Assembly: GCF_030323265.1 (NCBI RefSeq)
Contig: NZ_CP104992.1
Span: forward strand, 2,889,501 to 2,953,500
Reading direction: 5' to 3'
Source: Terrirhizobium terrae
GTDB taxonomy: Bacteria; Pseudomonadota; Alphaproteobacteria; Rhizobiales; Rhizobiaceae
DNA: 64,000 nucleotides
Made by a program: the position numbers and the translations under genes
Shown: piece after piece, positions 18,697 to 26,950 of the stretch
Layout: the number at the start of each line of letters is the position of its first letter
How positions within the stretch are numbered: position 1 is the stretch's first letter
Notes under the pieces: model-generated
The model's input: the letters and a program-made list of their open reading frames with translations, nothing else
Databases searched by the model: none
Told to the model about the DNA's origin: nothing

Positions 18697-21464
18697 GTCG
18701 TGGCATCCGGAGAATCAGCATCGGGTTCCCCGTTCTTCTTCACCAATATCCGCTGGTAGAAAAGCCCGATGCCGATCAGCACCGCGCCGAGCCCGATGAA
18801 GGACAACGCCCGCAGGATGCCTTCGAGGTTCGACATATCGACCAGAAACACTTTCAGCACCGCGATCAGCACCAGCCCGGCCGAGGCGAGCCTGAGGCTT
18901 TTGGCATCGAGCCTGGAGCCGAGCGCCAGAAGTCCGACGCCGATGATGAGCCAGACGACCGAGTAGGTATAGGTCTCGCCCGGAATGAAACCCTTCCAGT
19001 CGGCGATATTGGTACCCTGCCAGAAACGGCGCACCGAAAGCGTTGCCCAGAGGAAGCCGAGCACCGCGCCAGCGACCGCCAGCATCGCCACGTAAGGCAC
19101 CGGCCGTCGTCCACGGGCGAGATAGGCAACAAGCGCATAGGCGAGCGCCGGCAGCAGATAGCCAAGCAGCAACAGGTTGACGAAAGGCCACGGCCCGGTG
19201 TCTTCGCCGGAGATGAATGGATTCAAAGCGAAGACATGCAGCGACAGCACGTTCACCGTTGCGATCACCCCGGCAATCATCGAACCGAAGCGGAAGACCG
19301 GCGAAGGCTGCTTCAGGTCGAGCGTCATCAGGATGCCCGAGAAGCCGATGGTGATCAGCGTATAGATCGACTGCTCGCCGAGCGTCGGCGTGTCGCCGGA
19401 CAGTTTTCCGCCATTCATCGCATGGTGGACCAGCACCGCAATGGTGATCAGCGCCGACAGCGAGGCAAGCGCCTGCATCACGTTGCGGACTCGGAAGTCG
19501 GGCGAGTTGCGCAGCATCCAGGCCGAGAGTACGGCGAGCAACGTCGGAATGCCGTAGCCGGGCAGCAGTGCGTTGAAGAACGGCGTGGTGCCGAGACTGT
19601 TCGGCCCGATCAGCGTCGGCTCCCAGGCGATGCGGCCGAAGACGATCACGGTTGCTGCGACCATCGCCCAGGGCAGGGCGGGCCAGGAGCGGACGCGCAG
19701 GGCAAGCAGATAGACGAAGCCGAGGGTCGAGACGAGGATCGTCGTGACGATGCCGTTGGTCAGCGTATGCAGCGCCAGCGTGAAGCCTGCGAAGGAACCG
19801 AGCACGGCGAGATTGGCCGGCCAGTCGATCTGGCTCTCGGCTGCCTCGCCACTCTTGCGGAACAGCCATTCCGTCGCTGCAAGCATCGCGATACCGACAC
19901 CGAGCCCGTAGAGCCCATGCGTCCAGTCGCGGAAGAAATTGCCGAAGTTGAGGAAGGAGATGAAGGCGAGGGTCACCGGCATGGCGCCCATCAGCACGGC
20001 CCAGACGATCGAGAATTCTTTCTCCCCGTCGCGGAAGCGTTTCAGCGCGCCGAAGCCGAGCAGGGTGAAGACCGCACCGAGTCCGAGGCTGACCGCGATC
20101 TCGTTGCCGGAAAGAGGTAGCGGCACGGGCGTGCCGTCCGGTCCCTCCGGCGCGACATAGTCGAGCAGCGACAGCGCAGTGACTAGAATGCCGAGCACTG
20201 CGCCGCCGGCGGCGATCAGCGCCGGCCAGATGGCATAGGCACGAGCCGCGCCGAGTGCCGCCAGCGCCGCCGTCACGGCCAGGAAGGCAAAGAGTGGATC
20301 GAGCCCGTTCTGCACGCCATAGACCGATTGCGATGCGACAGTCGCGAGTGCGCCGAGCATGATCATGATCGACAGCGACAGCGTGATCTTCAGCGGCGGC
20401 CGCGCCAGAAGCGCCCGCCAGCCGGGCTGGCTGGTCTTCGCATATCCTTTGCCGGGCCACAGGAAGATAGTACCGGCGATCATCGCCAGCATGGTGAGCG
20501 TCGGAGGTGCGGGGTCGAAGTCGGTGCCGGCGGCGGCATAAAGCAGGACCCAAAGCCCCGTGCCGATATTGGCGAGCATCGGCACCACCGTCCAGCGGCG
20601 GAAACGCGAGGCGGCATTCACCGCCATCCAGGTGACGGCAAGGAAGAGGAACAGCGCGTTGGGGTTGGGATCTTCGGTCGCGACGAGAAGCGGCGTGATC
20701 AGCGAGCCGAGCAGCCCGAGACCCGCAAGCGCCTGTCCATGCAGCAGCGACAGGGCGACGGTGGCGAGCGACACGAGCGCCATCAGCACGAAAGCCGTGC
20801 CGGGGCCGATGAAGCCGTAGAAGGCGTAAGACGCGAAGACCGTGCCTAGCAAAGTCACGCTGCCGGCCGCCGTCAGCGCGCCAGGGATCATGGCATTGGC
20901 ATACAGTTCGGAGATTTTGGGCATCGCCCGGCGCCGCACGAGTTCGCCGGCACCGATCAGCAGCAGGCCGAACAGGGCAGCCAGCGTCAGCCGCGTGCCG
21001 GGTCCGAGCAGGCCGGATTCGATCGAGTAACGGACGAGGAAAATGCCGCCGAAGGCGAGTGCCACGCCGCCCACCCAGACCGGCCAGCGGGCACCGAGAT
21101 AGCTTTCCAGGTTTTCCCGTGTCGGGCGCGGTTTTGGCGTTGGCGCAGACGGCGCAACAGGTGCGTCCGTGGTCTCGGGTGGCTCCGCGATCGGCTCGCG
21201 GCCATCGCCCTCTGTCGCGGCCTCGGCCTGCACTTGATCGGCCGTGGCGCTTTCCGCGGCCTGAGCCTCAATCTCCGAAGCCGTGGGCAGGGCGCTTGCC
21301 GGCGCTGCAGCCGGGATTACTCCTTCGGCCATCAGCCGCTTAACCTCGCCGAGCTCTTTCTCCAGCCCGTCGACGCGCGCGGAAACCTTGCGATTCTGCG
21401 ACAGAAGGAAAAACACAAGTATGACCAGAAGGATGTCGATCAAATACACGCCTGCTCCCCGCAT
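18693..21464 (-). CDS. DUF2339 multi-spanning membrane protein
   Basis: A very large (923-residue) inner-membrane protein of the DUF2339 family. It begins with one membrane anchor (YLIDILLVILVFFLLSQ), a short coiled coil (VSARVDGLEKELGEVKRLM) and an Ala/Glu/Pro-rich linker to residue ~120. About two dozen further hydrophobic helices follow, starting at YLGARWPVWVGGVALAFGG. No catalytic motif is evident; the function is unknown, though many members sit in envelope-related operons. It is the first gene of the unit continuing with the HD and MOSC genes. Confidence 0.9.
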   Translation of the reverse strand: MRGAGVYLIDILLVILVFFLLSQNRKVSARVDGLEKELGEVKRLMAEGVIPAAAPASALPTASEIEAQAAESATADQVQAEAATEGDGREPIAEPPETTDAPVAPSAPTPKPRPTRENLESYLGARWPVWVGGVALAFGGIFLVRYSIESGLLGPGTRLTLAALFGLLLIGAGELVRRRAMPKISELYANAMIPGALTAAGSVTLLGTVFASYAFYGFIGPGTAFVLMALVSLATVALSLLHGQALAGLGLLGSLITPLLVATEDPNPNALFLFLAVTWMAVNAASRFRRWTVVPMLANIGTGLWVLLYAAAGTDFDPAPPTLTMLAMIAGTIFLWPGKGYAKTSQPGWRALLARPPLKITLSLSIMIMLGALATVASQSVYGVQNGLDPLFAFLAVTAALAALGAARAYAIWPALIAAGGAVLGILVTALSLLDYVAPEGPDGTPVPLPLSGNEIAVSLGLGAVFTLLGFGALKRFRDGEKEFSIVWAVLMGAMPVTLAFISFLNFGNFFRDWTHGLYGLGVGIAMLAATEWLFRKSGEAAESQIDWPANLAVLGSFAGFTLALHTLTNGIVTTILVSTLGFVYLLALRVRSWPALPWAMVAATVIVFGRIAWEPTLIGPNSLGTTPFFNALLPGYGIPTLLAVLSAWMLRNSPDFRVRNVMQALASLSALITIAVLVHHAMNGGKLSGDTPTLGEQSIYTLITIGFSGILMTLDLKQPSPVFRFGSMIAGVIATVNVLSLHVFALNPFISGEDTGPWPFVNLLLLGYLLPALAYALVAYLARGRRPVPYVAMLAVAGAVLGFLWATLSVRRFWQGTNIADWKGFIPGETYTYSVVWLIIGVGLLALGSRLDAKSLRLASAGLVLIAVLKVFLVDMSNLEGILRALSFIGLGAVLIGIGLFYQRILVKKNGEPDADSPDATT

Positions 21465-21664
21465 TCACTCCTCATGAATGTATAGGAACATGTGTCGGAA
21501 GAAAGAAGCCTTTCAAGCCTTTGTGCAGGCTATTAAATCTGCCAACAGAAAAGTCGTTCTGCCTGTGGTGCGGCTCGCCTCGTAGTAACGATGAAGCGGA
21601 TCGCACCCGAGCCCAGCCCATCACGTGCTCGGCCCGATCCCGTCGCGCATCGGCACCACGTCAT

Positions 21665-22555
21665 TCACGCCATTTCGTCGTGGAATGCCCCGGTAAGGCT
21701 CCTGAGGAACCTGAATGTTGTCGCCTGGAACGTCTGCGGCTCCTCCGAGAAAAGATAGTGGCCGGAATTCGTGAACTCGTCGAATTCCGCACCCCTGATC
21801 CGACGCGCGATATCGCGGCCCGCGCTCGGTGGGCAAACCCAGTCGAAGCGCCCCGAAAGCACGAGCGTCGGGCATCGGATCGCGGCAAGCTCGTCGCGCA
21901 CGTCATAGGTCGGGATGAGCTTGGCGCGGAAATGCTTGAGCATGCCGAACTCGAACGAGCTGAGCAGAAGCAGTTCGGCCACCGAATCCATGAAGTCGGG
22001 AGCGCCGGTATAGGGCCGCACATAGGCCCGGTATTCTTCCGCGCTTGTCGGTGTCAGCGGTGCCTTGGCATATCGTTCCGCAATGTGGACCACCTCGACG
22101 GAGGCGCGGTCGGAAAGCTTGGGGTCGGAGGCGCAGTCGGTGGTAGCGGACGCCGTCAGCGTTGCCACCGTTCCGACCAGGATCAGGCCGCCGACGAGAT
22201 CGGGATGTCTCGCCGCAGCCTTCATCGCAACAAAGCCGCCTGCGGAGTGGCCGAGAATGATCGGCTTGTCGACCTCGAGCAGTGCTGCCAGATCGACGAT
22301 GTCATCGGCCATCTGTTCCAGCGTGCAGGTTTCCAGCGGTGGCCGTCCGGAACGCCCCTGGCCCCTGAGATCGACATAGACGATGCGAGCGATGCCGCCA
22401 AGCGGATCAAGACCGGGTCTCAGATAACCGTGGTCGAAACCCAACCCGCCATGCAGCGCAAAGACCGTTGGCTTGGCCGCCGGCCTTTCGACGAGAGGCG
22501 AGCCGCTATTGACGATTTCGAAGAAGATTTCCGTGCCGTTGAGGTTTACGCGCAT
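21665..22555 (-). CDS. Alpha/beta hydrolase (proline-iminopeptidase-like)
   Basis: A 296-residue alpha/beta-hydrolase. The oxyanion segment ALHGGLGFDH, the nucleophile elbow GHSAGG (Ser), an acidic residue in SGRFDWVCPP and the histidine in NSGHYLFSEE form a complete catalytic triad. HGGLG resembles prolyl aminopeptidases and homoserine-lactone or lactone hydrolases, so the substrate is open. No signal peptide, so cytoplasmic. It stands alone; a 15-bp inverted repeat lies ~160 bp upstream of its start. Confidence 0.88.
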   Translation of the reverse strand: MRVNLNGTEIFFEIVNSGSPLVERPAAKPTVFALHGGLGFDHGYLRPGLDPLGGIARIVYVDLRGQGRSGRPPLETCTLEQMADDIVDLAALLEVDKPIILGHSAGGFVAMKAAARHPDLVGGLILVGTVATLTASATTDCASDPKLSDRASVEVVHIAERYAKAPLTPTSAEEYRAYVRPYTGAPDFMDSVAELLLLSSFEFGMLKHFRAKLIPTYDVRDELAAIRCPTLVLSGRFDWVCPPSAGRDIARRIRGAEFDEFTNSGHYLFSEEPQTFQATTFRFLRSLTGAFHDEMA

Positions 22556-22715
22556 GTTCTGCTCCTGTGTGACGTTCAGCCTGAGGGCTCAAGTCATCGG
22601 GCAGGTGCGTTGCAGCTGGGCTACGGCGGTATCGATATGGCCTACATCTGAAATTGCAGCGGATGCCCTCTATTCCGGCGCCGCTTGGCAGGCATTCAAT
22701 CAAATCGGAGTATTG

Positions 22716-22752
22716 GTATCGGATCCGGTTCCTCGTAAACCGGATCCGATAC
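22716..22752. repeat. Perfect 15-bp inverted repeat, possible operator
   Basis: GTATCGGATCCGGTT and AACCGGATCCGATAC are exact reverse complements separated by CCTCGTA. Each arm also contains the palindrome CGGATCCG. There is no T-run on either side, so it is not a normal terminator. It sits in the 307-bp gap (22556-22862) between the mscS stop and the hydrolase start, both on the minus strand. The remaining gap holds nothing I can name. Confidence 0.6.
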
Positions 22753-22862
22753 ATCCTTTGCCATCATGCCCGTCTGGCCCCGGCTCGTCCGCGCTCGAAT
22801 GGAGCTGCGGAGGTCCGCTCTTACCGGGACGCGCCATACGGGGGCTGATGGAGAGGGATCTT

Positions 22863-23672
22863 TTAGGCCGTCGTTTCCTCCGGCGTTTTATCGAAGGCCC
22901 GCTTGACGGACTTGGTCATGTCGCGGCTCACATCCCACCACTGCTTGCCGTTGATCCAGTAGCGAAGAGTGACCTTGGCGCTGCCGGAATCGAACTCGGA
23001 GACATAGGTGGTCGGCGCCGGCGTCTTCAGAACCTTGTCGTTGGCGGCTGCAAGCTTCATCAGCTCGCTTTCCGTCCCGTCGACATCCTCGTCCGCGCCG
23101 ATCGCAATGGTGATTTCATGGCGGCGCGTGGCAAGACGGCTGTAATTGGTGATCGGCACGTTCCACAGCGTCGAGTTCGGCGCCAGGCGATAGACGCCGT
23201 CTGCGGTGCGCAACTCCGTCGCGAACAGCCCCACATCGACGATCGTGCCGTTGACGCTGCTTGTCTCGATCGTCTCGCCGACGCGGAAGGGACGAAGCAC
23301 CAGAAGCATGATGCCGGCTGCGATGTTCTGCAGCGTGCCCTGCAGCGCAAGGCCGACGGCAAGGCCGATCGCGCCGAGTGCCGCGAGGATCGAGGCCGTC
23401 TGAACGCCGAACTGCCCGAGCACCATGACGATGACGAGAATCAGCGTCGCGTAACGGACGATATTGGAGAAGAACTGCGACAGCGTCGCGTCGATGCCGC
23501 TGACGCGCGACAGGCCGTTATAGACCCAGCGGCTGAGAAGTCCGGCCACGAGCCAGCCGAGGATCAGGAGAATGATCGCGCCAAGGACGGAGAAGGAATA
23601 CTGAACCCCCAGGGCCGTCAGCTGCGCGAGAGCCGTTCTCGTTGCGACGACGAATTCCGATGCCTGATCCAT
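22863..23672 (-). CDS. Small-conductance mechanosensitive channel (MscS family)
   Basis: A 269-residue MscS-type channel that releases osmolytes when membrane tension rises. Three N-terminal membrane helices are seen; the pore helix is rich in Gly/Ala (ALGAIGLAVGLALQGTLQN), and the beta domain begins with RPFRVGETIETSS. The ATG at 23672 follows GGAAAGGAGCGGG and begins MDQASEF; a longer frame to 23729 lacks a ribosome-binding site and is not used. The gene is downstream of the PTP-HD-YgfZ operon on the same strand with a 104-bp gap. Confidence 0.93.
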   Translation of the reverse strand: MDQASEFVVATRTALAQLTALGVQYSFSVLGAIILLILGWLVAGLLSRWVYNGLSRVSGIDATLSQFFSNIVRYATLILVIVMVLGQFGVQTASILAALGAIGLAVGLALQGTLQNIAAGIMLLVLRPFRVGETIETSSVNGTIVDVGLFATELRTADGVYRLAPNSTLWNVPITNYSRLATRRHEITIAIGADEDVDGTESELMKLAAANDKVLKTPAPTTYVSEFDSGSAKVTLRYWINGKQWWDVSRDMTKSVKRAFDKTPEETTA

Positions 23673-23776
23673 ACCTGACCCGCTCCTTTCCGTTGCGCCC
23701 CTAATTGGCGCATGGGGCGGAGAGGTCAAGGTAAATCGCCAGTATTTTTTATATTTCTATATATAAAACAAGAATT

Positions 23777-24328
23777 TCAACTTTGCGGGGAAGTAAAGTC
23801 TTTCACTTCTATCGAAAAAGAGGCGCGACCATCCGTCTCGGCGCCGCGGCCGATTGTCTTCATCGCCTCGACAAGCCGTCCGCCGCGTCCGAGCATGCGG
23901 TCACCGATTTCGATCAGCCGGGTGTTCGGCGTCGCATGGGGCGCGACCTTGCGCAGGCGTTTGGCCAGTGCGAAATCGTCCTCATCCGGCTGGAGTGCGA
24001 GGATGCTGATTGCCGCCGCCGCCGGCGAGCGCGACACGCCCATCCAGCAATGAACGATCAGCGGCGCCGACTGGTCCCACTCGCGCACGAAGTCGATCAG
24101 GTCTGCCACATGCGCTTCGCTCGGAGCAATCAGCCCGCCGGTGCCGGCAAAGCCGATATCGTTCATGGCAAGCTTGAGATGCCGATCGGCACGAATGACA
24201 CCCGGGCGGTGAAAATCCTGCTTCTCGGCAATCAGGCTGACCATTTCCCTGGCACCATTGCGCACCGCCGTCTCGGCGATGCTGGCAAGTGGGCAGACGA
24301 TGATGCGGGCGGATGTCTCGGTCATCAA
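23777..24328 (-). CDS. Protein tyrosine phosphatase-like protein
   Basis: A 183-residue protein with the cysteine-dependent phosphatase loop HCWMGVSRS (CX5R, residues ~93-101), which holds substrate phosphate and forms the phosphocysteine intermediate. Upstream, an Asp-rich segment could give the general acid. It resembles dual-specificity/tyrosine phosphatases of alphaproteobacteria; the target is unknown. Its start overlaps the stop of the upstream HD gene by four bases, so the two proteins are translated together. Confidence 0.85.
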   Translation of the reverse strand: MMTETSARIIVCPLASIAETAVRNGAREMVSLIAEKQDFHRPGVIRADRHLKLAMNDIGFAGTGGLIAPSEAHVADLIDFVREWDQSAPLIVHCWMGVSRSPAAAAISILALQPDEDDFALAKRLRKVAPHATPNTRLIEIGDRMLGRGGRLVEAMKTIGRGAETDGRASFSIEVKDFTSPQS

Positions 24329-24939
24329 ACCTTCACCGCCAGCCGCTCGGCCTCGATCGCCTCGAAGCGCGCAACGAACAGGCGCTGCGCCTCTACGGCC
24401 GCAAGCGGCTCGATCGGCAGCATGTCGCGGGTGATGCCGCGCGGCTGGCCGAAGAATTTTCGCGCTTCCGCCGCCGTGAAGCCGGCAAGCTCGGTCGCCT
24501 CGAAATAGGCAGCGATCGTGTCGGCCTTCTTGATCAGCACTTTCAATTCTTTGGTCGGGTGCGGCGGCAGGCCGAAGCGGATATGCACCGCCGCCTCCAG
24601 CCGCGCCTCGACGGTCTTGTACCCGCCGCCGACGACCGACTTGAACGGCGAGATCATGTCGCCGATCACATATTCCGCCGCGTCATGCAGCAGCGTCATC
24701 TGCAGCGCATCGGCTGCGGCGCCGGCATTGCAGCGGCGAAAGATCTCTTCCACGACAAGGCAGTGCTGGGCGACGGAAAAGGCGTGATCTCCCCGCGTCT
24801 GGCCGTTCCAGCGGGCGACGCGGGCAAGCCCGTGGGCGATGTCGGAAATCTCGACATCGAGCGGCGAGGGATCGAGAAGGTCGAGCCTGCGGCCCGACAG
24901 CATCCGCTGCCAGGCACGGGTGCCGGGTGTCAGGCTCAC
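24325..24939 (-). CDS. HD-family nucleotidase (YfbR-like)
   Basis: A 204-residue HD protein with H in GDHAFSVAQHCL, HD in MTLLHDAAEYVIGD and an Asp in KKADTIAA, the pattern of YfbR-like 5'-deoxynucleotidases and related hydrolases. The same stretch follows a short N-terminal segment SGRRLDLLDPSPLDVEISD found in many rhizobial homologues. It overlaps both neighbours by four bases (ygfZ upstream, phosphatase downstream), forming a tight three-gene operon. Confidence 0.85.
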   Translation of the reverse strand: MSLTPGTRAWQRMLSGRRLDLLDPSPLDVEISDIAHGLARVARWNGQTRGDHAFSVAQHCLVVEEIFRRCNAGAAADALQMTLLHDAAEYVIGDMISPFKSVVGGGYKTVEARLEAAVHIRFGLPPHPTKELKVLIKKADTIAAYFEATELAGFTAAEARKFFGQPRGITRDMLPIEPLAAVEAQRLFVARFEAIEAERLAVKV

Positions 24940-25778
24940 GTCTCAGCCTCTTGGGCTTCGGTCGGAAAGGCAAGGCCCGTCCAGGCGGGCAGTTCGATGG
25001 AGACGGCGGTCTCTCCGGCCATCAGCGGCACGCCTGCCGCAATGGCATCGCCAACGCGGTCGATGCGCACGATGGCAAGCCCATTGTTGCCCGAGACCGA
25101 GCCAAGCGTCCCGACCGGCTTGCCGCCGGCGGTGACCTCGGTGCCGGAAGCGGGCAGGGAGGTTTCGGCCGTCACCGTCGCGACGCGGCGACGTGCGGTG
25201 CCGCGATGCTGCATGCGGGAGACGACCTCCTGGCCGACATAGCAGCCTTTCTTGAACGAGAGCCCGCCATTCTTGTCGAGCAGCACGTCATGGGGAAAGG
25301 CGTCCTGCAATGCGTAGTCGTCGCCGGACGTGGCAAGCGCCGCTGCGATCCTCAGGGCCTGATAGGCTTCCGACGCACCATCGGCATGTCGGCCCGGCGT
25401 GCGGGAAACCGCGATGTCTGCCTTGGCGAAACCGCTGTCGGTAATGGTGCCCTTCGTTGCCTCGTCATCCCAGAAAACCGTGACGCCCTCGTCGGGGAGA
25501 GCCGCGAGTTCGACGGCCGCGCGCAGCTTGTACATGGTGAGCCGCTTGATCAGCGCGTCGCGCTGGCTCTCTTCGGTCTCGATGACGAAACCATCCCCGC
25601 TTTTCCAGATCAGGAAGTCGAAGAGGATCTTGCCCTGCGGCGTCAGCAACGCGCCGGGCCGGGCCTCGTTTTCGGCAAGGCCTTCCACGTCGGTGGTGAT
25701 CAGCGAATGCAGGAAATCCCGCGCATCGGCGCCCGCAATGCGGATGAAGCGCCGTGTCGGCAGATAGGCGTTGGTCAT
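24936..25778 (-). CDS. ygfZ: Folate-binding protein YgfZ
   Basis: A 280-residue YgfZ/GcvT-fold protein, which binds tetrahydrofolate and supports iron-sulfur enzymes such as MiaB in E. coli. The diagnostic motif KGCYVGQEVVSRMQHRG is present near residue 197, including the conserved Cys. The ATG at 25778 starts MTNAYLPTRRFIRIAG; an extension to 25868 lacks family support. Product of the first gene in the ygfZ-HD-phosphatase operon. Confidence 0.93.
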   Translation of the reverse strand: MTNAYLPTRRFIRIAGADARDFLHSLITTDVEGLAENEARPGALLTPQGKILFDFLIWKSGDGFVIETEESQRDALIKRLTMYKLRAAVELAALPDEGVTVFWDDEATKGTITDSGFAKADIAVSRTPGRHADGASEAYQALRIAAALATSGDDYALQDAFPHDVLLDKNGGLSFKKGCYVGQEVVSRMQHRGTARRRVATVTAETSLPASGTEVTAGGKPVGTLGSVSGNNGLAIVRIDRVGDAIAAGVPLMAGETAVSIELPAWTGLAFPTEAQEAET

Positions 25779-25868
25779 GGCAGCCGAATCCCTTTGTCTT
25801 AGCCTCGAGATAAGTCTTCGCGGGAGACGAGGCAAGCCGCGAGCGGCGGGCCGACAGAACGCGAACAA

Positions 25869-26950
25869 TTAGTCTGTGTAGCCGCGCCGCCAGTACGTGA
25901 TCGAGCTCATCCGGTTGCGCTCGAGGCCATGCGCCTTCAGCCGCGCCCGGATCGACTGAGCCTCGTTCTTCTCGCAGGCAACCCAGACGAACGTGTCCGG
26001 ACCGAGCCCGTCAAGCTTCGCGGCGATCGCAGGCTCCAGCAGTCCGGCCGTGCTCGCCTCGGTGCCGTTGCGATGCAGCCACTCGATCGAGAAGTTTTCG
26101 GATGCGCAGGCGAGAGCCTGTTCTTCCGCCTTGTCGGCCACTTCGATGATCGCATGAACCTTCACGTCTGGTGTCGCCAACTCGATCATTCGGGCAATGG
26201 CGGGAAGGGCGGTCTCGTCGCCGGCAAGGATCAGGTCCTTGGCAACCGGCATGCCGCCTGCACCCGGGCCGAGCAGCGCCGCGCGATCGCCCGGCTGAGC
26301 CGTCAGTCCGAATTCAGCGCCCGGCATGCGTTTGCCGCAGTCGTCATGCAGCACGAAATCGATCGCCATCTGCTTGCGCTCGAGATCGAGGCTGCGGATC
26401 GTGTAGTAGCGGACGGAAATCTCGTCCTCGCCTTCCGGCCAGCCGATGCGGCCGTCGGCAAGCGTCACCGGCCAGACCGGGTCGCGGCCCTTCGGCGGCA
26501 TGAGCAGGCGCACATGCAGGCCGTCGGTCGTGTCGAAGCGTTCGGCGTCCTCGCAGGACACGACCAGCCGGCGCATGCGCGGGGTGACGTTCTCGGCCGA
26601 AACAACGGTGATCTCGCTGAGGTTCGAAAGCTTGGCCGGCTTCGGCTTGTCGGCCCATTCGAGCGTCAGCGGATCGTCGCCGGCGAACATGAAGAGATGC
26701 TCGGCGATGATAGCCCGCGTCATCGACAGCATGTCGGCCGTCGGGCAGGCAAGCCGTATATCGAGCTGTTCGCTGACCTTGGATATATGCGCTTCGCCGA
26801 TCTCGCTCGACAGCGTCACATGATCGCCATCGCGAAATACCTCCGCGTGGTCGACGAAATGCTCGCAGATTTCGGTCAGCATCTCGCTGGCATCAGCCGG
26901 AACGGCGGTGCCCGAGAGGGTGAAGGCCAGGGCGAGGTAACAGCGTTCAC
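25869..26950 (-). CDS. Siderophore-interacting protein (DUF2218 + FAD reductase), frameshifted N-terminus
   Basis: A cytoplasmic flavoprotein that reduces ferric siderophores to free iron. The N-terminal DUF2218 domain (LTEICEHFVDHAEVF) is followed by an FAD-binding SIP domain (ISVRYYTIRS, the flavin motif) and a NAD(P)H domain (LILAGDETALPAI, WVACEKNEA). The uninterrupted frame starts at 26882, inside DUF2218. A GTG at 26950, overlapping the fhuB stop (GTGA), gives VNAVTS, and one missing G near 26931-26934 would join it to ALAFTLSGTAVPADASEML. The overlap strongly supports that start, giving ~360 residues. It is the last gene of the fhuD-fhuB-SIP operon. Confidence 0.9.

Noticed and set aside
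22473-23678. Plus-strand frame (~401 codons) across the hydrolase/mscS region
   Set aside because: Crosses two real minus-strand genes and the intergenic inverted repeat.
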